Assembly: GCA_013400975.1 (NCBI GenBank)
Contig: WBMZ01003312.1
Coordinates: forward strand, 42,501 to 106,500
From: Atrichornis clamosus
Lineage: Eukaryota > Chordata > Aves > Passeriformes > Menuridae
Length of the DNA stretch: 64,000 bases
Direction of reading: 5' to 3'
Part shown: positions 51,536 through 64,000 of the stretch, one piece after another
Layout: each line of letters starts with the position of its first letter
Position numbering within the stretch: position 1 is the stretch's first letter
Notes under the pieces: generated by a model
What the model was told of the DNA's origin: nothing
Databases searched by the model: none
Seen by the model: only the letters and a program-made list of their open reading frames with translations
Program-made: the position numbers and the translations under genes

Positions 51536-54500
51536 AATCTGTCACCTCTGCTATTCCTGTTTCAACCATTCATGTAATTTCATTGTCTGTTATGGCCATC
51601 TCCTTATTTACAGGGCCTGTAGGCATTAATTTTATTTAATATACTATATGTTTGACACTCCACATGGTGTTAATGAGTTGCCAGCTGCCTGTTGTGATAC
51701 AAGAAGTAACTGTAAACCCAGTGTCGCCTTTACTCCTGCACTGGTTCGGTTTTCTATTGTGACACATAAATGTCAACTGGTATGATCAGAAGTAAACAGT
51801 CATGACAGACAGGAAAAAAGGAGCTGACAGTTGAAGGTGATGATATCCATTAGGCTTCTACAGCTGCCACCTCCTGGGGAGACTGCTGAAGGATTTGAAA
51901 TGTGGTGCAGAGCTCCTGGCTAACATGGCTCTATGACAAAGAATATGCTTACCTTCAAAATACCTGGCCTACCACCTAACCATCTGGCTTATTATCATTC
52001 AGATAAATCCACTTATATGCACAGGAAGGAGAAAGCCATGATGGAACACCAGAAGTGCATAAAAAGGGCAGAAACATTAGTCAATCAGCCCGATGACTCC
52101 TGAACAGTTGTTAAGGGAGCACGTCATTGCCTTGCTCACTTAACCATGGACATAAAAGAAAAGAGCTTCCCAAAAAGACAGAGTTTAAAATTTCAATTAA
52201 ATTAAGCTGAATCTTAAGATGTCCATCAAGAGTAGTTAGAAAGATTATGTCCAAGTCAATCTTTATTCACATTTCACTCTTTGTGATAGTAGATTAAACA
52301 CCTCATTTTGTTGAAGAGAGAACTTTTACCCGATAAATGCAGAAGTAAGAAAAATCACTTGGTTAAATACCAAGCCAGTTTTCTTATCACAACTCGCTCC
52401 ACTGGACTTTAAGTTGTGCAAACCAACCAAAGCCTCTATTTGACGTGTGAGAGGATGATTGAGGAAATTTCAGACCTCCCAGTGCATGCAAACCCCCAGC
52501 AGACACCAGCGCCTTTGCTCTCTCTCCCCCACACCTCTCCGACACATTCACGAAGATGTCAGGGCAGAATGCAATCCTCAGATGGCACATGTACCTCTAG
52601 GCTGCTGCAATTTATGCTAGGGCAAACATAGCTCAACCCAGAAAATTAGAGCTGTAACTGCTTCCATGATCTCGTCCTTCCATCCCCCAACACCAAGAGC
52701 AGTATTTTTCCTTCTAAGCAGCTCAGGTAATTGCCTTTATTATACACAATATTCATTCCTTAGATTTCCATCACCAATAGAGCTATTATAAATTATTTTA
52801 GCTGTAGTCGTCATGCTTTTATCCCAGTATTGATTTTATTTTTAATGTAAACTTTTAAATTATAATGCCAGAGAAACAACTACTTATATAGCTACAAAGG
52901 CTAAATTAGCAAGGCCTGAGAGAAAAGTGCTGAAGATGTTTGATATGAAGCATTAAAAGCTAATGTTATTTTATGTAATACTAAAATGTAAAAAAATGCA
53001 AATGTAAATGTAGTTCCACCTTCCAATGTACAGCAGTAATAAAGTCCTAGATCCAAGTTTCATAATTAAGTTAATCAGATGGAATTTTCCTTAATTCCCT
53101 AATTCCTTTCCTTCAGCCATCTAAGCTTTACTCAGCTTGAAGAATACAATCATGAAAAATGTCAGCAAATACTACTGAAAATGTCTCCCTTTGCTTGTGT
53201 TACAGTAAAGCACACAGTACTTTGCAGCATGTCTAGTATTCAGCCACTGAAGTATTTTACACATATAGGCACACATGTGCTAAGAAAATATCTTCCTGTG
53301 CCTCTGACACGTGGACTTTAAGCTGCTAAACTAAACACAGAATTTAAAGCCATGCTTAGTCTGGTCTCTATAAAGGTACGCACACATAATTGCTGTATGC
53401 AGAATCTCAGCATTTGCAATTAGTTGAAAGCAATTCCAGTAAAAAATAAACCTGCTATACCATGGAATTAGAGCAATAGGTTAAATTGCAATTTTTGTCT
53501 ACAAGTCCATTTTTACTCTATCGATTTGCACAAGGTGATACGATGCACTGATTTGAATCTTACACACAGAAGTGATATTGCACTAATTGAAAAATAACTG
53601 GATTCATCCCACTTTATAACAGATTCCTTTATATTATCAAAGTTTTAATCTCTGATGAGTTTTGCAAAACTCACAAACCTAAAAATCACTGATTTATATC
53701 TCAATTCAGACATGTCAAATATTTCAAGGTGAGGAATTCCAAAACAGCAGACTATGCAGACTGCAATGCAAACATGAAACAAAAGTGAAAACCCTAACAT
53801 TTTCTTTCCATATATTGTAGCAAATTAATGGTGTGTTTTGATAATGTAGCTTATTAGTTTTGCATAATTTAAGTTTTAATTCATCGTTTAATTTTTAATT
53901 AAGTAGTCTCTTTCAAGATGAGCTTTCTACTTGCATTTTAGTTAGATGCTAAACATGCAATGCATAAAAGCAAGAATGTAATATTTAGTTCATATGATTT
54001 CTCTGTGATTTCAGACATGAAAGTAACCAATTTTTCAGAGTATAAAATAACAGCAATTGTAAAATGTCATATAAATTTTAAATAATTAAAGACCTCTGAA
54101 AATATCTGAAAAACTAGTGAGAAGAGCCATATACTTTTCTTCTTACAGATTTTGCTATCGGTTTTTTTGTTTCGGTGGTTTGGTTTTGTTTTGGGGTTGG
54201 GATTTTTGTGGGGGAGGGGGCAGGGGCAGAGTTTCCCTCCACAAATCCTACAGTTTTGCTGGAGCAGTAACACTGGTCTAACTTTCACAGGTCTAACTCC
54301 CTACCAAACATGACTAATACTATGCAATTCCAGATATAGAGAAACAGGGGAAGGGGTATATTTGTTTTTGCACATAAATAGAAAATTTAAGAAGAAAAAC
54401 TATTTAAAATTGCAACACTATAAAATTTGGTAGTAATTGCAATTATGTATGAACCTACCCTGAATGTTTATCTGTGCATATGAAAAAAAAAGATTAAGAA

Positions 54501-55124
54501 AATATATTGCTTATCATAGATAAGATGCTTAGACCTGATGCTTATTGGAAAATTCATTTAATTACATTACAAACTCCATCCATGTGAATTTGTTAAATGT
54601 TATTGGTGTGGTTTTCTTAATATTTATTGAAGGAAAAAAACTCAATAAACAGCAGCAACAAAAAAACCCCTTGTTTTAAGAACATATCTGTCAACTCAAC
54701 TGCATAGTGGGAGGGGTCCCAGAATTTCTCAGACCCACAAAAGCCTGCCTTCAAGTTGAAGGAAGGCATCAACATACCTGAGATATATAACAAAAACCAA
54801 AACTAGTCTAGCTGCATGTGCTTTTAGCAGGCATAACATAAAGGCATAAATGCAAGTGCAACATCAAGCAGCATTTTCTTTTCAAATCTCTTCAATGTCC
54901 TAAAAAAACCCAGTATTGGTTTAGACATAGGTTTTTATACCAGAACTTCTTTAGTTACCACTAAAACTTCTAAATTTAGCTCCAAGTAGTAACATCTGCA
55001 GTGTACAGAAAGCATCCCCAGACAGAAAAGCACCATCCCACTCAGCAAGATACATTAAAATACACATACATATACATACTCCTTTCCTAAACAAAAGGGG
55101 AGCAACTGGCTATTCCAGTTCTGG

Positions 55125-55145
55125 AAGATTCTATGACTCTATGGT
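55125..55145 (+). mobile_element. Possible CR1 3'-tail fragment
   Basis: GATTCTATGACTCTATGG resembles the ATTCTATG repeat that ends CR1 elements, but the conserved block that should precede it is not clear (only a CTATTCCAGTTCTGGAAG-like stretch). It is either a very short decayed copy or a chance match. Confidence 0.35.
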
Positions 55146-58100
55146 TGAGGGAAGGTCAAGTAACTTGAGTAACTTTCAGTGTCTAAACCTTGCAGCTTAT
55201 TTTACAAGTGAATATTTACTAGTTGGATGAACTGCAGTGGAAATAAACCTTAGAAAAGAAGAATTCTTTGTAGGATCTACTATATAGATGTCAGTTTCCC
55301 TACTTCCCTAGAAGTTGTTAACTTTAGAGGGCATTCCTGCCAGGAGGTCAAGATCTCCCAGCAGCACCATTGCTGTCAGGCTCCTCTTTCAGTGGCACAG
55401 TGGAGTGAAGGCCCTGGAGGCTGCAAACTCAAATAAACTTCCTCAAGCAAACTGCCATGAAGTTCCAGAAAATTTGCCAGGTAAGAAGGCAGGAAACAAG
55501 TCAGAAGTTTGCACTTCTTTAGAATGTTTCATTTTGGGCAAATCCACATTCCTTAAAGAAAATGTTGACAAAATATTTTTCAACAGCTTACTTGTCGTTC
55601 AGCCAGGTTTCTGGAGCAAATGAGGAGCAATGAAACCTTGCTTGGAGACCCCAGTCTAAAAGCTGGCCTCCCTTAGGGTTGGAGCTGCTCTAGGTGAACT
55701 GGGCAATAGCCTGTTCTTTTAAATCTGACTACAGGGATCAGTTTCGTGATCTGAAATAAAGCAGCATCCAGTGGCTGACCCCGAGGTGCACAATAAAGGT
55801 CTGTCAGGGGAGATACACGTAAGGATGGGCTACGCACAACCTAACAGCAGAGTACAGTTTGTGTTTGCTCCTGTTCAACAGGAAGCTGCAGGAGGAAGCC
55901 CTGGTTTTACAGTCCTCTGCACTGTCATAATGATCTGCTGTTCAGCTACAAATAAACGTGCATGGCCAAGCAAGAAACAACCAAAACACTGACATTTAGG
56001 TTAATCACACTTGTTCTTCTGCTTTAGTGGGGGTTTGCCATTGTTTTAGGTGGTTTGGGTTGTGTTGTGGATTTTTAAACAAATGGCTAAACTACAAAGG
56101 CTATGGTCAGCCAAAAAGCCCTGAGTTCTGAGAATAGTTCCCTCAGTATGGCTAGCCTCCTGTTGAAGCCAACTGTTTTGAAGAAATTCAGAAGGGTTAA
56201 TAAAGCTGTCTGCACTATTTTAAGACTTTTACTTACATGAGGGTTAAGATAAAGCCTGTGGCAATCCTAATAGAAACCCCCAAACTCACCTTTAAAGCAA
56301 GCGGCTGACAATATCAAGTAGGAGCTATAGAAGACTCAGGTTGAGACCTAAAGGTATCACTTTAATTATGTCCAATTAAACTTTCTGAGAGAAAGACCTG
56401 GATAGATCAGCATTCACTGCCAGAAATGGTCACTTATTAAGAGGGTTACAAGAGCTCTTTCTGGAGCCAAAAATATGAAATGTAGTATCTATGAACTCTC
56501 CAGTAGTTCCCCATCAACAGGGTACTAGCACTGTAAAAAAACTTCCTGAGCAATTGAGCAAAGGTTTTCTTTCCCTCAAGAGCAGCAATATAGCACATCT
56601 TCTCTACACATTCAAAATCTGAATAATTGGGTCACTTGGTCTGTGTGAGTAACCTATTTTACTGTCATATTTATATAAACAAACAATTATACTAAATAAT
56701 CATTCTTGCTGCCTGATTTACTAATCTTATCAGATAACAGAGTGTGCTCCAGCAATATAAAAGAGCCATGACAAAAACTTATCACCTAGCCTTCAACTGT
56801 ATACAAAAGTATTGGAGAGAATGAAGATAAAAGAGATTTGCAAATTCACACACACCTTCCAATACTGAAGGTCAGGCAGGAAAGGATGGAAGCGACTCCT
56901 GTTTCCAAACCCACAGACACCAGTAGGAGCAGCCTCTATCGCCAGAAGATTCATCAGAGGGCTATAACAACAGATCAGTATTTAGGTGCTGATGACAAAG
57001 AGCCACTAAGATGGGGAAGGTGATACACTTGTGAGAGAAACTATTATCTTCCATTACTCACTACTGGACATTCATCTGGAGCCAAATTTGTGGTAATTTT
57101 GAGTAACAGCGCTGCTGATGCCTCAGTCTACATTATGCCAAATATGAAGCTGCAACACAAATGCCATGTTTAAACCTGAATGTGCTGGTGACCCAGAAAA
57201 CACTATGAGGGTGTAAGAGCTGACAATCCAAGACCAAAAGAAAACAGTAATTCTGCAAACAGTGGTGTTAGCAAATTCAGTCTTCTCATGATATTATGCC
57301 TCATGAGTTGTCCAATATCCAGCTGAAGTTTCCACTGCACAGAGCATTCCCTCTGCTGTGAGGACTGGCAAACACAACCAACATACACATACAAACTGGA
57401 GCCTTTCTTTCCATCAGGGCACTTATCAGGTCTTTTTTTTTTTCCTCCCCAGACACCTATCTCCACAAAACTTTCAGGAACAGAGGCCATAACCTGAAGT
57501 ACTATAATAAGGTGTAAATCATGCCTCAAAGACAGATCGATCAAAGTAGGGGAAGGTAGTAGGCTGTTCATCTCTCGAGGATTTAAGACATTACCTTCGA
57601 ATGAAAAAAAATAAGCATTTTAAAATTTCGTTTTCTTTTCACCTAAGGCCCTAGCAAACAGTATAAATTTTGAGCAGCCATATCTATTTTTCAGTGGCTA
57701 AACTGGCAAATGTTTCTGGGCATTGCCATATTTCACAAACCGTGAGGGGTTTTCTGTTGTAGTTTTGGGCCCAGTGAGATTCAGAAAGTACAAAAGGGCA
57801 CATAAGATGCTGTACATTTTATACCCAGTAAACTCTGATCTGCGATTGATTTATACAGTGTGCTAAGTCTTTATTTCTTTTCCTTTAGCTTGGCAACATA
57901 ATTTCACTTTGATGGTCAGCCTTTCAATTAATCAAAGTGGACACAGCATTTGCAGCTTCTTTTGAAGTCAAAAAGAATTGTGTGCTCAGGACCTCTTAAA
58001 ATGAGACCACTTATTTAGGTACTTAAAGATGGCTGTCAACACCTAACTCCAGTCTCCTAAGTTTGAAATTGCTGACTTCAGTAATTTGCCCAAGGAAAGT

Positions 58101-58669
58101 GAACCTGGGGCACAGAGAGACTACACAAAATCTTACCTCTCATGACCAAGAAGTCCTTGGCTCTTAGTTGTAAGTGCAGACAAATCTCTTTCTTGACTGG
58201 TTTGCCAGTACTGAAGCTCATTCAAGTACGTAGCAGTAGACCATTTCTTAAACACCGGTTTGGTTAGAACTGTTTTCTAGGGGGATCTTATGACCAACAG
58301 CAATTATGTGGTAATGGAATCCAGACACAGATTTACAGAAATCAGAAGAACATAGCAAACTTATAAGGCATTTCTCTGTGTGTGACTACTCAGATGAATT
58401 GCATCCAGGTCAGCTGAGCACTGGCTGTATCATGCTTAATTTTGATGCCCAGAGGCAGCCAGCCTGATACAGGAAGCACTGGCTGACCTTGGAACCCAAC
58501 ACACAGCCAGCTGCACTCTTCCTTTGTGGAAGTGTTAACACATTCACAAGAACTCTTCTCTCAAACTAAGAAGTGCAAGAGCAAAAGAATTAGCAGCAGG
58601 GTGGAGCTGATACATTTTCCAGTCTAATGTCTTTTTTCCCTCAGTGATGTGTCAAGCAGCTTGTCTGTG

Positions 58670-58930
58670 CTGACATGCGAGTGCAGCTGGCGCAGGTGAC
58701 GGGAGATGACGTGCTACATGAAGGAGACCACCAGAGTTCACACCGGGGCCCAGGGCAGGCTGGTACCTGGTCGCTGGGCCATGGCGAGGCCCAGAGTACC
58801 AGACTACAGCAGTGGCCGCTCCCTGCCCTTGTTAAATCAAAGCAGCAGCAGCACGCCCGAACAAATGCTTTGCTGTGCTCCACAGACCTTTTACGAGATG
58901 TACATGAACTACAAAGGTCCAGGGAGGAGT
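58670..58930. other. GC- and CpG-enriched patch with overlapping open frames
   Basis: About a dozen CpGs and GC near 58 percent stand out from AT-rich flanks, with words such as GGTGACGGGAGATGACGTG and GGTCGCTGGGCCATGGCGAG. All three of these frames are open: plus-strand frames at 58675-58935 and 58706-58969 and a minus-strand frame at 58641-58883. This is typical of GC-rich DNA rather than proof of coding. I recognise no protein. A processed pseudogene fragment or regulatory patch are possible. Confidence 0.4.
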
Positions 58931-61900
58931 TATAGTGCTAGGAACAGTGAAACGGATTTTACTTTGTAACTTGCAAGAGATCACAAAAAAATGCATCTTG
59001 CTACTTAAGTTGTAACACATAATACATTACATCAGAATATGGCAGGTAAAATACTTGCTTTGTAAAGTTTTTAGTGTGTACTGATTTCAAATACTCCTTT
59101 CTCCACTGGAGACAGAGTTCAAAATAAACTCAGGATTTAGATAACTACAAGCATACACTGCCATTCATCTAATGCTGGTCCACCTTCCCTTCAGTAAAGT
59201 ATCCTGCACTTCATATATATTATGAAACATCCCTTCACCACAATATTTTTTGAACACCACTACCAATTCCACTGGTAGACCATATTCTTAGGCCTATTGT
59301 TATTAACAGAAACAATACAAAATAAAAATCCCTCAGCAATTTTCAAAACGAGGAGAGAAGGAAGCAACACAGGAAATACAGAAATGGCAGCACATACCCA
59401 CCCCAGAATAAAATCTGGATGATGCTGTGCTTCAATGTCACAGGTAGAGATATAATCAAAAGCTTTCATAGCTGACATAAGTCTCCATCTATAAAATGCA
59501 ATACTGTTACATTCGGGTATTTTCAAAACCCACTGATATCTATTTTTTCTTAAGACTTCATATTTTGCATTTGGGGTTTATTATCTTTAAAAGTTTAGAT
59601 TGCATCAGTAAGAATACAGGATGTGCTAAAACATTACATTTCATACATTCTGAATTCTGATTAAAATACTCTGTTCATCTCCCTCTCAAGTCTCAACTTT
59701 TGCAACAGCAACATACAGTAAATCTTCACAATAAACTGAGATTTACAGGTTACTACTGGTTGTCTGCTGAAGTTCAAAAAATCTATACCACAATACTACA
59801 CTGCTCACTGCATGAGCCAACAGGCAAAACATGAAGTAAGATTCTCTAAGACAGTGATCCATCAACTACAATATTTAAAAGAAAGAGGTGTCAAACAGTC
59901 CATATTATAAAATGCTTAAAATTAAGAAATTGCAATTTTAAAAATAACTTCTTCAAATGCAGATAGTAGCAAACTGAAGAATCTGTTCAATGTAACACAG
60001 TAGCCTATGATAGCAGCTAGCTACCCCTCAGAAGTTTATCAGGGGAAAGAAAAGACCACATTTAGTGTATCACTCTGGAAGGGACAGAAACAAAATACTG
60101 TTTCCCATCACAAATTTGCTTGGAAAACATGTATGCTACCTCAGAAAAACAGTCATGTGCCTAAATAACCTGCAAAATCTCATCACAAACATCACTAACA
60201 ATGTCTCTCTTAAGGAAGTAAACCACTTTGAAGACAAATGAACTTGTAGGAACATTGCAAACAAGTTTGTCACTTGATTGTATTCCATAAAAGTTCCCGT
60301 GGAAAGACGATCTTAAATGATTCAATGTCCTTAATTGTGTTGCATCCAGCCTAAGTAAGGGTGCCTAGAGTAGCAAAACTTTACTGTGGTTGTATCTTAG
60401 AGCCCTTTGCTGTCCAATTACACAGATTAAGAAGATGGTCAAAACATATTACACTTCCCAGTCTTCACACATGACTTTCCTTCCTACAGGAAAGAGGTAC
60501 AAAGAGGAATCAGAAATCTCTGAACCTTAATATAGAATCAAAAGCAAAGGTTGACCATGATCACAAAGTATTTCTCAGCTCAGCAAACACAATGTAGCTC
60601 GTGGTAGACTCTTCCATTCCCTTCCTACAACTTGCTGTACATATATATTGTGTTTTACCACGTGCTCTGTAAACAATATCATGAAAAACACAAGAGAGCC
60701 AATAAAAGCAAAGGACCTGCTCTGAATAAACACAGGTCACCTTCCCTTCTCCTGCAGGCAGGGAGAATAGCCTGCTCAGAACACCTCACTATTGGGTCAA
60801 CAGAAAGAAAAGGTCAGACAACTATGACAAATGCAAGGCAGCCAAAATTAAGGCTATCCTTAAGCGCATGAATGTGGAACAGGTGAGCAAATGAGTGCTG
60901 CCACGGACGTGGATCCAGTTACTTAGATACAAACAACCTGTGGAAATATTTGTACAGCCTATTCAGTTCTGTGAACTGCATCATGATTTGTATCAGATGT
61001 GAGCAAACAACTCACAAATAGAGATTTATAAACAAACAGCTTACTAGAAATCACCTACTCAAGTCCAAGAGGCACATTTAAGTAAGAAAAGAGAAGTGGT
61101 TCCTTCCTCAAGCATCTGTGCGTCCAGCTTCTACATTTCTGCAGTCTCACAAAACTCCTGAACTTGCATAGTTTGCAGTGAGTCAATCTGGCTATGACAC
61201 AGGAAAATAAACATTTACACAAACAGTTTCATATGCACCACAGCTAACCAGTAAGTTTGCCATTACTTGGATGTCTTAACTTTAGTAAATACACTGCTAT
61301 CTTTGTTTACTCTTTGCTTTGAAAAAAGACACACAAAACCCTCCAAATCTTAAGAGGGGTAATACTTAAAACTGTATTAAAAATAGGAATGTGATGAAAT
61401 CCAAAGATACATCTTCATATCATGCACAAGCCAGGGCACACAACTTATATATGCATGCAGATGATTATGAAGACATATTTTACATCACAGGAAAATTAAC
61501 TTGTATTCTAAAGAGCAAAGATTAAAAGCCCACTTTGATGATATGTGGGATGTTTTCTATGATTTTCAAATTTGCAGCCAACGACTTTTTAACAATATCC
61601 ACTATTTCTAACCCATTTCACTGTTGCTACACCTTTCCACCACCTCCCTGCTCCCAAGGAAGGCATCTCCTCGGCAGTGTACGCTTGCCTCCAGGGAGCT
61701 GACCTGCTACTTTGGAAGGACGAGATCAGACAGCTGGGTGTCCTGCAGGAACTCTCCGTACCTGTTGGTTTTTACATTTCTTCTGTTTTCTTCTGCTGTC
61801 CCTCCTCTTAAAGCCACTCCTCTCTTCCAAAAGTAGCAATCTTCTTTTCCTCTGAATTCTTCTAATAAGCCTAATCAATTACACTCCAAGGCAATTGATC

Positions 61901-63230
61901 TCTACTTCCGACAAGCTCAAAGGCTGCAAATTCTACCTCATGTCTGAGGAACAGTTAGAAGTGCCTGAAGTTTATGTGTCTTTTCCAAGGGTATCAGCTG
62001 TTTGATTATGAGGTATTATTTCTCCTTACAAACCTAGCCTCTGAATTTTCCACACCGTACTGCTCATCTAAAAATTGTACCCTGGCTTCTTCTGTGCTCC
62101 ATGGCAGCCACTTAGCAAGGAGCAGTGGGAGAAGCTCCACTGCAAAAAGGTATCGAATTATTTGGGTTAAACATTCCCAGGCATGTAACAGAGTGCAGGA
62201 AAAGAAGAAGAAACTAAACGGAATTAAAACTTCTATTACAGACTACAGCCCCCTGTAATAAAAAAAATCACATGACAGGAGTCAAAAGAGTTAGGATGCA
62301 AGTTCCCCTTTTATCAATACTTGCAGGCAATCACTCACCTTTTTATGGAAAGCAATGACCTTTTTTGATACAATGGTGACCCAGCTTAGAAGAGTAAATG
62401 GAAAAAAGTATGAAAAAAAGACTTTTTATTGTTCCTTGCAATCAAAATGTAAAAATTTAAATGATCTAAAAAAGCACCTCTTTATTAAAGAGTTGATGAA
62501 ACTGTGGGTCAGTCCTATTATCCTTTTAAATTAATAAAAAAATCCTGATCTTTTAAAATTCAGAAGAATGATGTATATTTAAAATATTCTGTAATTACTG
62601 CAAAAGTATTAATTAACAGTTCATGGATGCATAAGTAGTGAGATGAAGGAATAAGCCATCTACTCACTATAAATATAAGCTTAAAAAATCATTTTATAGC
62701 ATTTTTGTAGCTGTATGATGTTAGGCAGGTCATAACACTAGTACTTTCCTCTGAAAACCTAATAATTATTAACCTTTTTAATTTTTAAACTGAATATTGA
62801 CTTTGTAATAAATTGGAGTAAGTTCAATCTTACAGTCAATTCCAAACATGAAAGAGTTTCTCTCCCAGCCACACTGACCATTAGCACTAATTTAGAGATA
62901 TTTTCTTAGGCCTGACTCACAGAGAAGTCTGAATTATCTTACTGCAAATGATTTTAAGTAACAGCACAATAATTCATATATAAAGCACAGAATTACAGAT
63001 ACATCAAATCACTATTTTCTCTATCAAACTATAAAAGGATATTAGAAGTTACTCCAAATTACATGGGAATGCATTAAAATACACAACACATTCTTCCTTG
63101 CACAGAAAGACCCACAGGTATAGAGGAAAAGTACGGGATGCCATTCTGTTAACTTCTGCCCTTCAGTAAATTCAGTGGATTTGCTTCTATATTTTAAGAC
63201 AGTTTTGTTCAATGGGTTTTTTTACATTTT

Positions 63231-63256
63231 CAAAACAAACAAACAAACAAAAAAAG
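63231..63256. repeat. (AAAC)n simple repeat
   Basis: Four to five AAAC units run into an A7 stretch. It could mark an old retroposon tail, but no element body is visible beside it. Confidence 0.75.
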
Positions 63257-64000
63257 GCTTCCTGGTTAGATTTGATCACTACTAGTCCTGTATGCCATCC
63301 TTCAACTCTCAGAAATGTCCCTCGTCTCACCACAGGAGTCTGAATCACAGTGTAGTTAAGAAACTCCCTCTTGCTGAGCCCACGGGAGGCTGGCAGATCA
63401 GGCAGAGATTTCCTGCTCCTCCAGCCCGTTCCCTCCTCTCCCCTTTGCAATACTGAGCCAAGGCTGCACCAGCACAGTGCTAAGGATTACAATTTTTCAT
63501 CCTGGGAGCCCAGAGGGAGGAAAGAAGAGCATTTCCTGTGCAGGATATGCTGGAGAAATCAGTCAACAGACTAAGGAGAGGGCAGAAGATCCAGTGGCCC
63601 ATGGGAAAAACACTCATGGCACGTGGGATATGGGGACCAGAGCTGGGAGGGAAGAATTCACATTGGCAGGAAGCGACACCAGCCAGGCAGCCAGTGGGGT
63701 AAGAAATGCTCTCCTACGACCTGGTGCACGAGTCAAGCACAGAGATGAAAAGGCCAGAATCAACACAGTTGGAATTTGCAGTGTCAGGATTTAATGGGGT
63801 CGGCAGGGTAGGGACCAATACATTCAGCTACTGGGTGGTGAATGAGCTAGAGAAGAGCTGATAAGAAAAGGGACGTGCACACACGTGCAGCTTCAGGAAG
63901 CAAAACATGCCAGAAATGGATTTTATAACAATAGAGGGGTCTTTCTAAAATGTACAACTCAGAACTTCTCTATTTCATACTAATGTCTCCACGGTCAGAG

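Larger units (their letters stand above)
31571..64000 (-). other. Intron upstream of the zinc-finger exon, second part
   Basis: This is further AT-rich sequence, treated as the same large intron because no confident exon or gene end was found between here and the right edge. It holds a CR1 end at 34.65 kb, the C homopolymer with N at 40.8 kb, a CpG cluster at 46.57-46.81 kb, a GC-richer but CpG-poor stretch at about 48.2-49.1 kb, and a CpG-enriched patch at 58.67-58.93 kb. The rest is unique-looking non-coding DNA. A few exon-like segments on the minus strand are discussed as findings. The upstream exon of the zinc-finger gene probably lies beyond position 64000. Confidence 0.4.

Noticed and set aside
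59398..59488. Minus-strand 91-nt exon-like segment with acceptor and GTATGT donor
   Set aside because: It is open in one frame, but its phase does not join to any other candidate and no motif is seen.

Overview
The window looks like intronic DNA from a bird nuclear genome. The sequence is AT-rich and CpG-poor. It carries several 3'-end remnants of CR1 LINEs with the ATTCTATG-type tail typical of sauropsids, two LTRs that look like solo copies of endogenous retroviruses, short microsatellites, and two N positions, one at the end of a long C run. There are no operons, bacterial-style genes, rRNA or tRNA genes, or CRISPR arrays. Almost all open reading frames over 60 codons here look like chance frames in non-coding vertebrate DNA.

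The one coding element I can support well is a 75-nt internal exon on the minus strand at 7474-7548. It has a strong acceptor, a good donor, and a translation that holds the second half of a C2H2 zinc finger (F-x5-L-x2-H-x4-H) followed by a linker reading KHGVGTPKER. From memory this matches the zinc-finger region of ZNF407, a large C2H2 gene with very long introns. If so, the window is one exon plus parts of two introns, the upstream one at least 56 kb long, with transcription from high to low coordinates. The assignment rests on recall, not on a search.

Layout: 1-7473 is intron downstream of the exon, with a CR1 end (506-660), a diverged local duplication (about 1363-1454 and 2774-2853) and a GC/pyrimidine-rich patch (5690-5880). 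7474-7548 is the exon. 7549-31254 is intron with a near-perfect hairpin of paired octamer-like sites (8573-8608), a minus-strand LTR (9589-9927), a plus-strand LTR (about 10964-11645), an 89-bp tandem duplication (14015-14192) and a minus-strand CR1 end (about 24959). 31255-31570 is an isolated CpG-dense block that stands out from everything around it. 31571-64000 is intron with a CR1 end (34649), a C homopolymer ending in N (40768-40806), a smaller CpG cluster with a perfect 9-bp inverted repeat (46570-46810), GC-richer patches near 48.2-49.1 kb and 58.67-58.93 kb, and simple repeats.

I found no new multi-gene system. The items most worth checking are the CpG-dense block at 31.25 kb, the octamer hairpin at 8.57 kb, the 46.57 kb CpG cluster, and a small set of exon-like segments on the minus strand, one pair of which is phase-compatible.
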